From an uncultured Oscillospiraceae bacterium (GTDB lineage: Bacteria > Bacillota > Clostridia > Oscillospirales > Oscillospiraceae), in assembly GCA_934630985.1 (NCBI GenBank), contig CAKTXO010000093.1:1-6259 (forward strand): a DNA stretch of 6,259 bases, read 5' to 3'. Positions 1-5,533 of this stretch are shown here, piece by piece. The stretch's first letter is position 1. Each line of letters begins with the position of its first letter. The position numbers were made by a program, and so were the translations under genes. The notes beneath the pieces are model-generated. The model did no database searches. It saw nothing but the letters and a program-made list of their open reading frames with translations, and had not been told where the DNA came from.

Positions 1-153
1 CCTGTAACGGGACATCCCCGGGGGTTCCTACCTATCGAAACCCCGGCTCCAAGACCATGTTCTTCCGCCTTCCCCGTGCCCTCTCCCACCAAATGAGGGC
101 TCTCTGACCGCTTCCGACGGAATACTCTTCTTTTCAGCGCCTTTTTCTGTAAC
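1..153 (-). ncRNA. T-box riboswitch leader, 5' part (Stem I and following hairpins; runs off the window)
   Basis: Read on the minus strand from about 153, the leader fits T-box Stem I. Lower helix: AAGA (132-129) with TCTT (54-51), and GGC (141-139) with GCC (47-45). The specifier loop follows, with AGAGTA (128-123, containing the AGTA motif) opposite GAACATGG (62-55). Above it are the helix TTCCGTC (122-116)/GGCGGAA (69-63), an AG-bulge motif CAGAGA (106-101), and a distal hairpin GCCCTC (100-95)/GAGGGC (83-78) with loop ATTTGGTGGGA, which matches the T-box apical loop. Two further hairpins follow: GGGGTT (44-39)/AACCCC (26-21), and CGGGG (20-16)/TCCCG (12-8) running into the CCGTTA motif common in T-boxes. 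The likely specifier is ATG (58-56), followed by a purine, implying uncharged tRNA-Met. The antiterminator/terminator and regulated gene lie outside. Confidence 0.72.
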
Positions 154-159
154 CCCGTC

Positions 160-189
160 ATTATAGCCCTTACTTGCGGGATTTGTCAA
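160..189 (-). promoter_or_regulatory. Consensus sigma-A-type promoter at the eutH stop codon
   Basis: On the minus strand a perfect -35 box TTGACA (189-184) and a perfect -10 box TATAAT (165-160) are separated by 18 bp. The TGA inside the -35 box is the eutH stop codon (188-186). The predicted transcript start is near 153, just ahead of the T-box-like leader. The promoter should drive the gene downstream of this window rather than any eut gene. Confidence 0.8.
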
Positions 190-1268
190 GCCTTTTCCGA
201 TTTTCGGGTCAGAATCCAGGCGGCGGCAATGGCCGTGAGGCCGCCCACCAGCTTACCAACGATCATGGCCCCCATCATTTCCGGGGCAAACCCGGCGGTA
301 AAGCCCAGATGATCGCCGAAAACAAAGGCTCCGGAAACGGCGAAGGCGATATTCACAACCTTTCCCCGCTCGTTCATGTCCTTCACCATGCCGAAGGCGG
401 CAATGGAATTGGCAAGGCTGGCAAGAAGCCCCGCCGCCGCGGCATCGTTGATGCCAAGAAGCCCTCCGGCGGCAAGCAGGGGCTTTCGCAGCAGCTTCGT
501 CAGCACGAACACCAGGGGGAAGGCTCCGGCCAGGACGATGGCGATGACGCCTACGGTTTCAAAGCCCTCGGAAATTGGCTCCATGCCCCGGATGATGGGG
601 TAGCCCGTCAAGGCCTCGCCGATGGCTGCCGCCAGACCCACGGTGGCCACTGCCACCACCAGCTTGCCGAAAACCTCGAAGCCCCGCACCATGGCGTTTT
701 CCGCCCGCCAAAGTCCCAGGGCGATGAGCAGGGCAATGAGCACGATGGGCACGAGATTGCGCAGTACCATAGTCAGTGGAAAGCCCGCCGTCAGGCCTCC
801 CGCCAGCACCCCTAACGGAATGGTCACGATGCCGCAGAGAATGCCCTTGGCCATCACTGGGCGGTCTTCCTCCCGAAGGATTCCCATGGCCACGGGAATG
901 GTGAACACCACGGTGGCGCCCAGCATGGAGCCGGTGATGACCCCGCCCAGAGCCGCCGCCTGAGGGTCGTCGGTCAGCTGCCGAGCCAAGGCTCCGCCGC
1001 CCATGTCGCAGGCCAGCAGGCTCCCGGCAAACATGGCAGGGTCTGCCCCCAGGAAGGTGTAAACGGGTACCACCACCGGCTTCAGAAGGGCTGCCAGCAC
1101 CGGGGCAAGACAGACGATTCCCACCATGGCCAGCGCCAGAGAACCCATGGCCAGGATTCCCTCTTCAAATTCCTTGCCCAGACCCCAGCGGTTGCCGAAT
1201 ATCCGGTCGATGGCGCCTAAAACGGCAAATCCCGCCATAATCGCAATGAGTATTTCGTGAAATGACAT
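186..1268 (-). CDS. eutH: EutH ethanolamine transporter (integral membrane)
   Basis: This 360-residue polytopic membrane protein of the EutH family should carry ethanolamine across the cytoplasmic membrane. About ten hydrophobic segments are visible, roughly at 7-22, 38-62, 106-129, 142-161, 170-187, 201-217, 236-258, 266-292, 304-318 and 332-352. Conserved-looking polar stretches are GSLLACDMGGG (82-92), LASLANSIAAFGMVKDMN (282-299) and FGDHLGF (317-323). The start at 1268 (MSFHEILIAI) fits the family N-terminus and lies 6 nt after an AGGG (the coupled eutN stop is in between). The open frame extends upstream to 1643, but that part is an out-of-frame shadow of eutN and the previous gene. Length is at the short end of the family (E. 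coli about 408). The stop codon is embedded in the -35 box of the next promoter, and no terminator separates them. Confidence 0.95.
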   Translation of the reverse strand: MSFHEILIAIMAGFAVLGAIDRIFGNRWGLGKEFEEGILAMGSLALAMVGIVCLAPVLAALLKPVVVPVYTFLGADPAMFAGSLLACDMGGGALARQLTDDPQAAALGGVITGSMLGATVVFTIPVAMGILREEDRPVMAKGILCGIVTIPLGVLAGGLTAGFPLTMVLRNLVPIVLIALLIALGLWRAENAMVRGFEVFGKLVVAVATVGLAAAIGEALTGYPIIRGMEPISEGFETVGVIAIVLAGAFPLVFVLTKLLRKPLLAAGGLLGINDAAAAGLLASLANSIAAFGMVKDMNERGKVVNIAFAVSGAFVFGDHLGFTAGFAPEMMGAMIVGKLVGGLTAIAAAWILTRKSEKA

Positions 1269-1270
1269 GG

Positions 1271-1507
1271 CTATCCCTGCTTCTCGTCCACAATCGCGAC
1301 AACGGCGGCATCCACCGGGGCATCCATGCAGTACCGGGAGGCCACGGTTCCCGTCGCCAGCAGCACCCGGTCGCCGGTTCCGGCTCCCACCTGGTCTGCC
1401 GCCACGATTTTCTCCCCCTCTGCCTCCACCACCAGAAAGGTCTGACCCTGCAGGCAGGCCGCTTTCCGGGTAGCCCAGATGGAGCCTACCACTTTTCCAA
1501 CCTTCAT
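1271..1507 (-). CDS. eutN: EutN/CcmL-family microcompartment shell vertex protein
   Basis: This 78-residue member of the EutN/CcmL/PduN family (the BMC-P domain) forms pentamers that close the vertices of the icosahedral protein shell. The fold signature is clear: MKVGKVVGSIWATRK (1-15) at the start, FLVVEAEGE (24-32), then DQVGAGTGDRVLLATGTVAS (38-57), and the C-terminal strand APVDAAVVAIVDE (63-75). It is slightly shorter than many homologues (roughly 85-100 residues), because it stops soon after the last core strand. A strong GGAGGG lies at 1519-1514, 6 nt before the ATG, inside the preceding gene, and the ATGA overlap indicates coupling. It is the only shell protein recognisable in the window; hexameric shell genes must lie elsewhere. 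Confidence 0.95.
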   Translation of the reverse strand: MKVGKVVGSIWATRKAACLQGQTFLVVEAEGEKIVAADQVGAGTGDRVLLATGTVASRYCMDAPVDAAVVAIVDEKQG

Positions 1508-1902
1508 TTTGTTCCCTCCATAATCTCCCGAGCCAGAGGTGTGAGCACTGCACCGGGGGCGGGTTGCCGACCCGCACTCCTAAGAAGCCGGGCTTCCTCA
1601 GCAGTAACCAGTTTCTTCCGGCCTCCGTCGGTAAAGAGCACACCCCAGTTTTTCAGCTCCCGCTGGGCGGCTGTCAGGCTGCCGGACAGGGCCCGGTTTT
1701 TCGGTGCTTCCGGCAAGCCCGGGGTGTAAAGATACACGGTTTTTCCCTGAGCCAGGGCTTCCAGCACCGGCTCGCTGCGAAATTGCAGCAGCTGGGATAA
1801 GGACAATGAGCCGATGACCACCGCGTCAAAGGGCGGCTCCGTTACATATTCATAGCCAAAATTCAAAGGCGGCTCCCGACCTAACAGCAAAGCACGGGTC
1901 AT
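1504..1902 (-). CDS. Conserved eut-operon protein of unknown function
   Basis: The 132-residue protein has no catalytic motif that I recognise. It starts with a short beta-strand-like segment, MTRALLLG, then FDAVVIGSLSLSQLLQF (25-41), a helix, and KTVYLYTPGLPE (54-65). This is an alternating alpha/beta pattern that looks like a small flavodoxin- or Rossmann-like half-domain. A charged helical C-terminal part follows. No signal peptide or membrane segment is visible. Position between pduL and eutN, and the sequence style, suggest the uncharacterised eut-associated family found in Firmicutes ethanolamine loci (TIGR02536-like). That assignment is from memory and not verified; the protein may be shorter than typical members. 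Translation is coupled on both sides: its ATG overlaps the pduL stop (ATGA) and its stop overlaps the eutN ATG (ATGA). It also has its own GGAGG at 1915-1911. Confidence 0.75.
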   Translation of the reverse strand: MTRALLLGREPPLNFGYEYVTEPPFDAVVIGSLSLSQLLQFRSEPVLEALAQGKTVYLYTPGLPEAPKNRALSGSLTAAQRELKNWGVLFTDGGRKKLVTAEEARLLRSAGRQPAPGAVLTPLAREIMEGTK

Positions 1903-2504
1903 GGAATCAACCTCCCCAAATCTCCCTTTCGAAAGCCGCAGGCGTTGGCTTCGTCGTAGTCCAGGTGCACGAAGCTGGCAAAGTCCGGGCTGACCCGGAC
2001 GGCCAAGTCCTCAAAAATCACCGGCCTAGCGGTGTAGGTCTGAAGCTTTACGTTCTGGCCGTTTTTCACGCCGAACCGGGCGGCGTCCTCCGGGGTCAGG
2101 TGCACATGCCGCTGGGCGGCGATGACCCCTTGAGAGAGCACTACCTGCCCCCGCTCCCCTTCCAGGGTTACACCGGGCGTCCCCGCCACGTCGCCGGACA
2201 GGCGCACCGGGGGTGAAATGCCCAGGGTTCTGCCGTCGGTGAGAGATATTTCCACCTGGGCCGCTTTCCGTTCCGGGCCCAGAACGGCCACATTCCGGAA
2301 GCTGCCCTTCGGCCCCGTTACCGTCACCCGCTCTCTTGCCAGATACTGCCCGGGCTGGGACAAAGGCCGTTCCGGGGTCAGGCTGTGCCCGAAGAGAGTC
2401 TGCGCCTGAGCGGCGGTGACGTGGACATGCCGCCCGGAGGCCTCCAGCTCCACAAACAGCCGCCCGGCAATCGCCTGGGCAAGCTGCTCCAATGGTTCGC
2501 CCAT
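1899..2504 (-). CDS. pduL: PduL-type phosphate acyltransferase (phosphotransacetylase)
   Basis: This 201-residue protein of the PduL family, often called EutD in Firmicutes eut operons, should convert acetyl-CoA and phosphate to acetyl-phosphate. That frees CoA for EutE and feeds ATP formation by acetate kinase. Evidence is the duplicated family signature: SGRHVHVT (23-30) in the first half and QRHVHLTPEDA (131-141) in the second, plus HLDYDEANA (180-188) near the C-terminus. These histidines are the metal-site residues of the family. The length is typical. The short N-terminal helix before residue 20 (EPLEQLAQAIAGRL) could act as an encapsulation peptide, which is inference. The start at 2504 is chosen by Shine-Dalgarno spacing; the alternative ATG at 2510 adds two residues (MG). 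The stop overlaps the next gene's ATG (ATGA, 1902-1899). Confidence 0.95.
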   Translation of the reverse strand: MGEPLEQLAQAIAGRLFVELEASGRHVHVTAAQAQTLFGHSLTPERPLSQPGQYLARERVTVTGPKGSFRNVAVLGPERKAAQVEISLTDGRTLGISPPVRLSGDVAGTPGVTLEGERGQVVLSQGVIAAQRHVHLTPEDAARFGVKNGQNVKLQTYTARPVIFEDLAVRVSPDFASFVHLDYDEANACGFRKGDLGRLIP

Positions 2505-2510
2505 ACCCAT

Positions 2511-2516
2511 CCTCCT
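2511..2516 (-). promoter_or_regulatory. Shine-Dalgarno site that decides the pduL start
   Basis: AGGAGG (2516-2511 on the minus strand) begins inside the eutE stop codon. The first possible pduL ATG (2510) follows with no spacer. The second ATG (2504) follows after 6 nt, which is the normal spacing, so 2504 is the preferred start. Confidence 0.75.
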
Positions 2517-3942
2517 AGTGCTCCAACCGTTCCAGAATTTTCTGGGCCAGCAGTTCCACCAGCTCCGGGCTGTGAACCCCCTCCGGCTTCGATTCTTCCC
2601 TGCCCCAGGCTACCCGGCGGATATTGATTAAATCCAGGGGCGAAATGTTATTGGAGGAAGCGCTTCCCCCCGCCGCCCCGCAGCCCAGGGTCAGCGCCGG
2701 GAACAGGCCTGTCTCCGCGCCGATGCCTCCCAGCGCCGCCGGGGTGTTCACGAGAAAGCGGGAGACTGGGATTTTTTCCGCGAATTTCCGGATGACCCTT
2801 TCGTCTTCCGCGTGGATGGAAAAGGTGTGACCCCGACCCTCAAAATCCAGGATCTCCATACATTTGGCAAGGACTTCGTCCTCGCTGTCCAGGACGTAAA
2901 AGCCCAGCACCGGGCAGAGCTTTTCCATGGAATAGGGGCAGGCCATGCCCGTCCCCCGCTCCCGGGCTACCAGGATCCTGGCATCCGACGGCACGGTAAT
3001 TCCGGCAAGTTCCGCAAGGTAAGGCGCGGTTTTTCCCACTGTCTGTGGATTCATCGTTCCGTCCGGCCGAAACAGGACGGAAGCCAGCTTTTTCCCGTCT
3101 TCGTCGGACAGGAAGCAGTAGCCCTGTGCTTTCGCCTCCGCCACAACCTGTTCCTCCTGGGCACGCTCAATGATAAGGCTCTGCTCAGAGGCGCAGACCG
3201 TGCCGTTGTCAAAGGTTTTCGACCGGGCGATCTTGGCAAGGGCCTCAGAAATATCCGCACTGTGGTGAAGATAGGCAGGGCCGTTCCCGGCTCCCACGCC
3301 GATGGCGGGCTTGCCGGAGGAATAGGCCGCTTTTACCATACCGGGGCCGCCGGTGGCAAGAATCAGCCGCACCGGCTCCGCGCCCATCAGCTCCTGACAA
3401 CCGGCAAGCGTCGGAATCGTCAGGCACTGAACGCTTCCCGCCGGAGCACCGGCGGCCTCCGCCGCCTGAGAAACGATCTTCACCGCCGCCAGAGTGCAGT
3501 TCAGCGCCTTGGGATGGGGCGAAAACACGATGGGGTTTCCCGCCTTCAGGGCGATGATGGCCTTATAGCATACGGTGGAGGTGGGATTGGTGCTGGGCAC
3601 GATGGCGGCAATGACCCCCACCGGCACGCCGATTTCCCAGACTCCTTCCTCCGCGCGCTTTCGCAGAAGGCCTACGGTTTTCATGCCCCGCACCGCCTTT
3701 GCCACGGTTTCCGAGGCAAATCGGTTCTTGGTGGTTTTATCCGGCACGTTGCCGAAGCCCGTTTCCTCCACGGCAAGCTTTGCCAGCGCCTCCGCCTGAG
3801 CGGAGAATGCGGAAGCGATTGCCTCCACGATGGCATCCAGCTTTTCCTGAGGGAAATCCGCCAGAAGATGCTGCGCCTTTTCCGCCTGTCGGGTCAAATC
3901 CCTTGCCTCCTGCCGGGCGGCCAAATCCTTGTCAAATTCCAT
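2515..3942 (-). CDS. eutE: CoA-acylating acetaldehyde dehydrogenase (EutE type)
   Basis: This 475-residue enzyme of the aldehyde dehydrogenase superfamily should oxidise the toxic acetaldehyde made by EutB to acetyl-CoA, using NAD+ and CoA, in the microcompartment lumen. Visible motifs are the N-terminal Rossmann part with PSTNPTSTV (116-124) and FSPHPKA (140-146), the LATGGPGMV nucleotide-binding segment (195-203), GVGAGNGPAY (215-224), and the catalytic cysteine Cys250 in FDNGTVCASEQS. It resembles the Firmicutes eut/AdhE-like acylating dehydrogenases more than E. coli EutE and lacks that protein's N-terminal targeting peptide. Instead, a linker (about 449-457) leads to an amphipathic C-terminal helix, SPELVELLAQKILERL (458-473), a candidate cargo-encapsulation peptide. 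The start is supported by AAGGGGG at 3956-3950, 7 nt upstream. Its stop codon TAG contributes to the pduL Shine-Dalgarno. Confidence 0.95.
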   Translation of the reverse strand: MEFDKDLAARQEARDLTRQAEKAQHLLADFPQEKLDAIVEAIASAFSAQAEALAKLAVEETGFGNVPDKTTKNRFASETVAKAVRGMKTVGLLRKRAEEGVWEIGVPVGVIAAIVPSTNPTSTVCYKAIIALKAGNPIVFSPHPKALNCTLAAVKIVSQAAEAAGAPAGSVQCLTIPTLAGCQELMGAEPVRLILATGGPGMVKAAYSSGKPAIGVGAGNGPAYLHHSADISEALAKIARSKTFDNGTVCASEQSLIIERAQEEQVVAEAKAQGYCFLSDEDGKKLASVLFRPDGTMNPQTVGKTAPYLAELAGITVPSDARILVARERGTGMACPYSMEKLCPVLGFYVLDSEDEVLAKCMEILDFEGRGHTFSIHAEDERVIRKFAEKIPVSRFLVNTPAALGGIGAETGLFPALTLGCGAAGGSASSNNISPLDLINIRRVAWGREESKPEGVHSPELVELLAQKILERLEH

Positions 3943-3960
3943 ATCTTTTCCCCCTTATAC

Positions 3961-4019
3961 TGAACTCCAATTAAAATCTTTCAAAAAAGATTTTAATTGC
4001 CCGAAGGGCATGGAGTTCA
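3961..4019. repeat. Three-way-junction inverted repeat upstream of eutE
   Basis: An outer 9-bp stem, TGAACTCCA (3961-3969) with TGGAGTTCA (4011-4019), encloses two hairpins. One has 12-bp arms, AATTAAAATCTT (3969-3980) and AAGATTTTAATT (3987-3998), with a 6-nt loop. The other is a small hairpin, TGCCC (3998-4002), GAA, GGGCA (4006-4010). The outer stem ends about 4 nt before the eutE Shine-Dalgarno AAGGGGG (3956-3950), so folding could influence eutE translation. The structure comes from inspection only, without energy calculation. Confidence 0.6.
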
Positions 4020-4029
4020 TATGAGACTT

Positions 4030-4063
4030 GTTTTGTGATTTCCTTCCTTATAAATCACAAAAC
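4030..4063. repeat. 12-bp perfect inverted repeat
   Basis: GTTTTGTGATTT (4030-4041) and its exact complement AAATCACAAAAC (4052-4063) flank a 10-nt loop, CCTTCCTTAT (ATAAGGAAGG in the transcribed minus strand). The purine-rich loop looks like a ribosome-binding sequence, but no ORF starts nearby. Confidence 0.65.
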
Positions 4064-4064
4064 G

Positions 4065-4086
4065 GGCAGCGCCACTCGGCGATGCC
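4065..4086. repeat. GC-rich imperfect hairpin
   Basis: GGCA(4065-4068)-G-CGCC(4070-4073), loop ACTC, GGCG(4078-4081)-A-TGCC(4083-4086): eight pairs with a single G/A mismatch. It is directly adjacent to the 32-bp palindrome. It is part of the composite element and has no independent function that I can support. Confidence 0.5.
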
Positions 4087-4118
4087 TTCCTGATTAAAAT
4101 CAAGATTTTAATCAGGAA
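4087..4118. repeat. Near-perfect 32-bp palindrome after eutB
   Basis: Perfect 15-bp arms, 4087-4101 (ending GATTAAAATC) and 4104-4118, are separated by only two bases (AA on the plus strand). It begins 6 nt beyond the eutB stop codon. As minus-strand RNA it forms a strong, mostly A-U hairpin that could block 3'-to-5' exonucleases. No U-run follows, so intrinsic termination is not indicated. Confidence 0.7.
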
Positions 4119-4124
4119 ATAGTA

Positions 4125-5489
4125 TCAAAACAACAAGCTGGAGCCGTCTCCCGCCTTCTTCGTCAGCCTGCCGTTTTCCACAAAGCCCATTTTCTCCAGC
4201 CACCGCTGGAATTCCGGGATGGCGGTTTTGCCGGTGATCTCCCGCAGTGCCGCCGTCTCCCGGAAGCCGGTGGTCTGATAGTTGAGCATAATGTCGTCCC
4301 CATGGGGAATACCCATGAAGTAGTTGCATCCGGCCAGAGTCAGAAGACTTGCCAGATTCTCAATGTCGTTCTGGTCGGCCTTCATGTGGTTGGTATAGCA
4401 GCAGTCGCAGCCCATGGAGATACCCGTGAGCTTTCCCATGAAGTGATCCTCCAGCCCCGCCCGGGTGACCTGCCGGGCATCATACAGATATTCCGGGCCG
4501 ATGAAGCCCACCACGGTGTTCACGAGGAAGGGCTGGAACCGCTTGGCAAAGCCGTAGCACCGAGCCTCCATGGTCACCTGATCGGTGTCGTGGTGGGCGT
4601 TGGACGACAGCTCCGAGCCCTGGCCGGTTTCAAAATACATGACGTTGGGGCCTTCGGCAGTCCCCTCTTTTAATAGCAGCTGCCGGGCTTCCTCCAATGT
4701 GGCGGCACTGAAGCCGAAGGCCTCATTTCCCTTCTGACTGCCGGCAATGGACTGAAAAATCAGGTCGCAGGGGGCTCCCGCCCGAACGGCCTTCATCTGA
4801 GCCGTCACATGCGCCAGCACGCAGATCTGGGTGGGAATCTGCCAGTGCTCCCGGATTTCCCGGAACCGGCGCAGAACCCGCCCCACCTGCTCCGGGCTGT
4901 CCGTCACCGGGTTCAGACCGATGACCGCGTCCCCCGCGCCGAAGCTCAGCCCCTCCAAGGTGGAGGCGGTAATGCCCTCCGGGTCATCGGTGGTGTGGTT
5001 GGGCTGCAAGCGGCAGGAAAGCGTTCCCGGAAGGCCGATGGTGGTGTTGCAGTGGGCGGTGACGGTGATTTTGTTGGCGGCGTAAATCAGGTCGAGATTG
5101 CCCATGAGCTTGCACACCGCCGCCACCATTTCGGAGGTCAGCCCCCGGCTGATTCGGCGGATGTCCTGACCGGTGGTGGTTTCGTCCAGAAGCCACTCCC
5201 GGAACTCCGCCACCGTCCAGCCCCGGATTTCCCGGTAGACCTGCTCGTTTACGTCGTCCTGGATAATCCGGGTGACTTCGTCCTCCTCATAGGGCACGGC
5301 GGGATTCTCCCGCAGCTCCCCCAGGGTCACGGCGGAGAGCACCACCTTAGCGGCCACCCGCTCCTGGGCGGTCTCCGCCGCGAGACCCGCCAATTTATCT
5401 CCGGTTTTTTCCTCGTTTGCCTTGGCCAGAACCTGCTTTAAGTCCCGGAATGTATAGGTTTTTCCCAGCAATGTGGTTTTCAGCTTCAT
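4125..5489 (-). CDS. eutB: Ethanolamine ammonia-lyase large (catalytic) subunit EutB
   Basis: EutB is the TIM-barrel catalytic subunit of the adenosylcobalamin-dependent lyase that converts ethanolamine to acetaldehyde and ammonia inside the microcompartment. The 454-residue length matches the family (about 453). The substrate-binding residues known from the E. coli enzyme are present at the same numbers: Arg160 and Gln162 (LSCRLQPNHTTDDP), Asn193 (GLNPVTDS), Glu287 (MYFETGQGSELS) and Asp362 (GCDCCYTNHMKADQND). The start at 5489 (MKLKTTLLG) is chosen because AAGGA at 5502-5498 sits 8 nt upstream and the protein begins where the family begins. The frame stays open upstream to 5684, but that extension is low-complexity sequence overlapping eutT. 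No disruption is visible. Oddly, the eutC small subunit needed for an active holoenzyme does not follow; the gene is followed instead by a 182-bp palindromic gap. Confidence 0.97.
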   Translation of the reverse strand: MKLKTTLLGKTYTFRDLKQVLAKANEEKTGDKLAGLAAETAQERVAAKVVLSAVTLGELRENPAVPYEEDEVTRIIQDDVNEQVYREIRGWTVAEFREWLLDETTTGQDIRRISRGLTSEMVAAVCKLMGNLDLIYAANKITVTAHCNTTIGLPGTLSCRLQPNHTTDDPEGITASTLEGLSFGAGDAVIGLNPVTDSPEQVGRVLRRFREIREHWQIPTQICVLAHVTAQMKAVRAGAPCDLIFQSIAGSQKGNEAFGFSAATLEEARQLLLKEGTAEGPNVMYFETGQGSELSSNAHHDTDQVTMEARCYGFAKRFQPFLVNTVVGFIGPEYLYDARQVTRAGLEDHFMGKLTGISMGCDCCYTNHMKADQNDIENLASLLTLAGCNYFMGIPHGDDIMLNYQTTGFRETAALREITGKTAIPEFQRWLEKMGFVENGRLTKKAGDGSSLLF

Positions 5490-5509
5490 ATTCCTCATCC
5501 TTTTGAAGG

Positions 5510-5530
5510 GGAGGCGGGTCGGCCGCCTCC
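5510..5530 (-). other. Small intergenic hairpin between eutT and eutB
   Basis: An 8-bp perfect inverted repeat, GGAGGCGG (5510-5517) and CCGCCTCC (5523-5530), surrounds a 5-nt loop. It lies 3 nt beyond the eutT stop codon and about 7 nt before the eutB Shine-Dalgarno. In the transcribed direction no T-run follows it, so it is not a canonical terminator. It may stabilise the mRNA or adjust expression of eutB relative to eutT. The fold is read from the sequence; its role is a guess. Confidence 0.45.
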
Positions 5531-5533
5531 GCT

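Larger units (their letters stand above)
3961..4118. repeat. Structured palindromic element filling the eutB-eutE gap
   Basis: The 182 bp between eutB and eutE hold no gene. About 158 of them are four consecutive dyad-symmetric modules, listed separately below. The region is much more A+T-rich in its stems than the surrounding genes. The 9-mer ATTAAAATC occurs at 3970-3978 and 4093-4101, and its complement GATTTTAAT at 3989-3997 and 4104-4112, so the first and last hairpins share arm sequence and could also pair with each other across the element. No transposase ORF and no classic T-tailed terminator are present. It resembles a small palindromic intergenic repeat (REP/MITE-like) or a structured mRNA region. 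I do not recognise it as a named family or riboswitch. Copy number in the genome would decide. Confidence 0.6.

Noticed and set aside
174..815. Plus-strand open frame opposite the 3' half of eutH
   Set aside because: Low-complexity Gly/His/Gln-rich translation with no hydrophobic core; a shadow of the eutH membrane-protein codons.
1269..1643. N-terminal extension of eutH to an ATG at 1643
   Set aside because: It would overlap eutN and the preceding gene entirely and has Gly/Arg-rich non-protein-like composition; the family N-terminus and a Shine-Dalgarno support 1268.
2812..3963. Long plus-strand open frame (383 codons) opposite eutE
   Set aside because: It mirrors eutE on the other strand, has no recognisable domain, and is rich in His/Arg/Gly as expected from the antisense of GC-rich coding DNA. 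eutE itself has clear family motifs.
4021..4063. Small ORF or ribosome site suggested by the purine-rich loop ATAAGGAAGG on the minus strand
   Set aside because: No start codon with an open frame of useful length follows before the next hairpin.
4087..4118. 32-bp palindrome as an intrinsic terminator of eutB
   Set aside because: No T-run follows the stem on either strand; the downstream sequence in the transcribed direction begins GGCATCGCC.
3943..4124. EutV-type antiterminator (paired hairpins recognised by ANTAR proteins) or cobalamin riboswitch in the eutB-eutE gap
   Set aside because: The hairpin loops do not show the A-x-x-G hexaloop pairing with a terminator, and no B12-box-like sequence was found here or elsewhere in the window.
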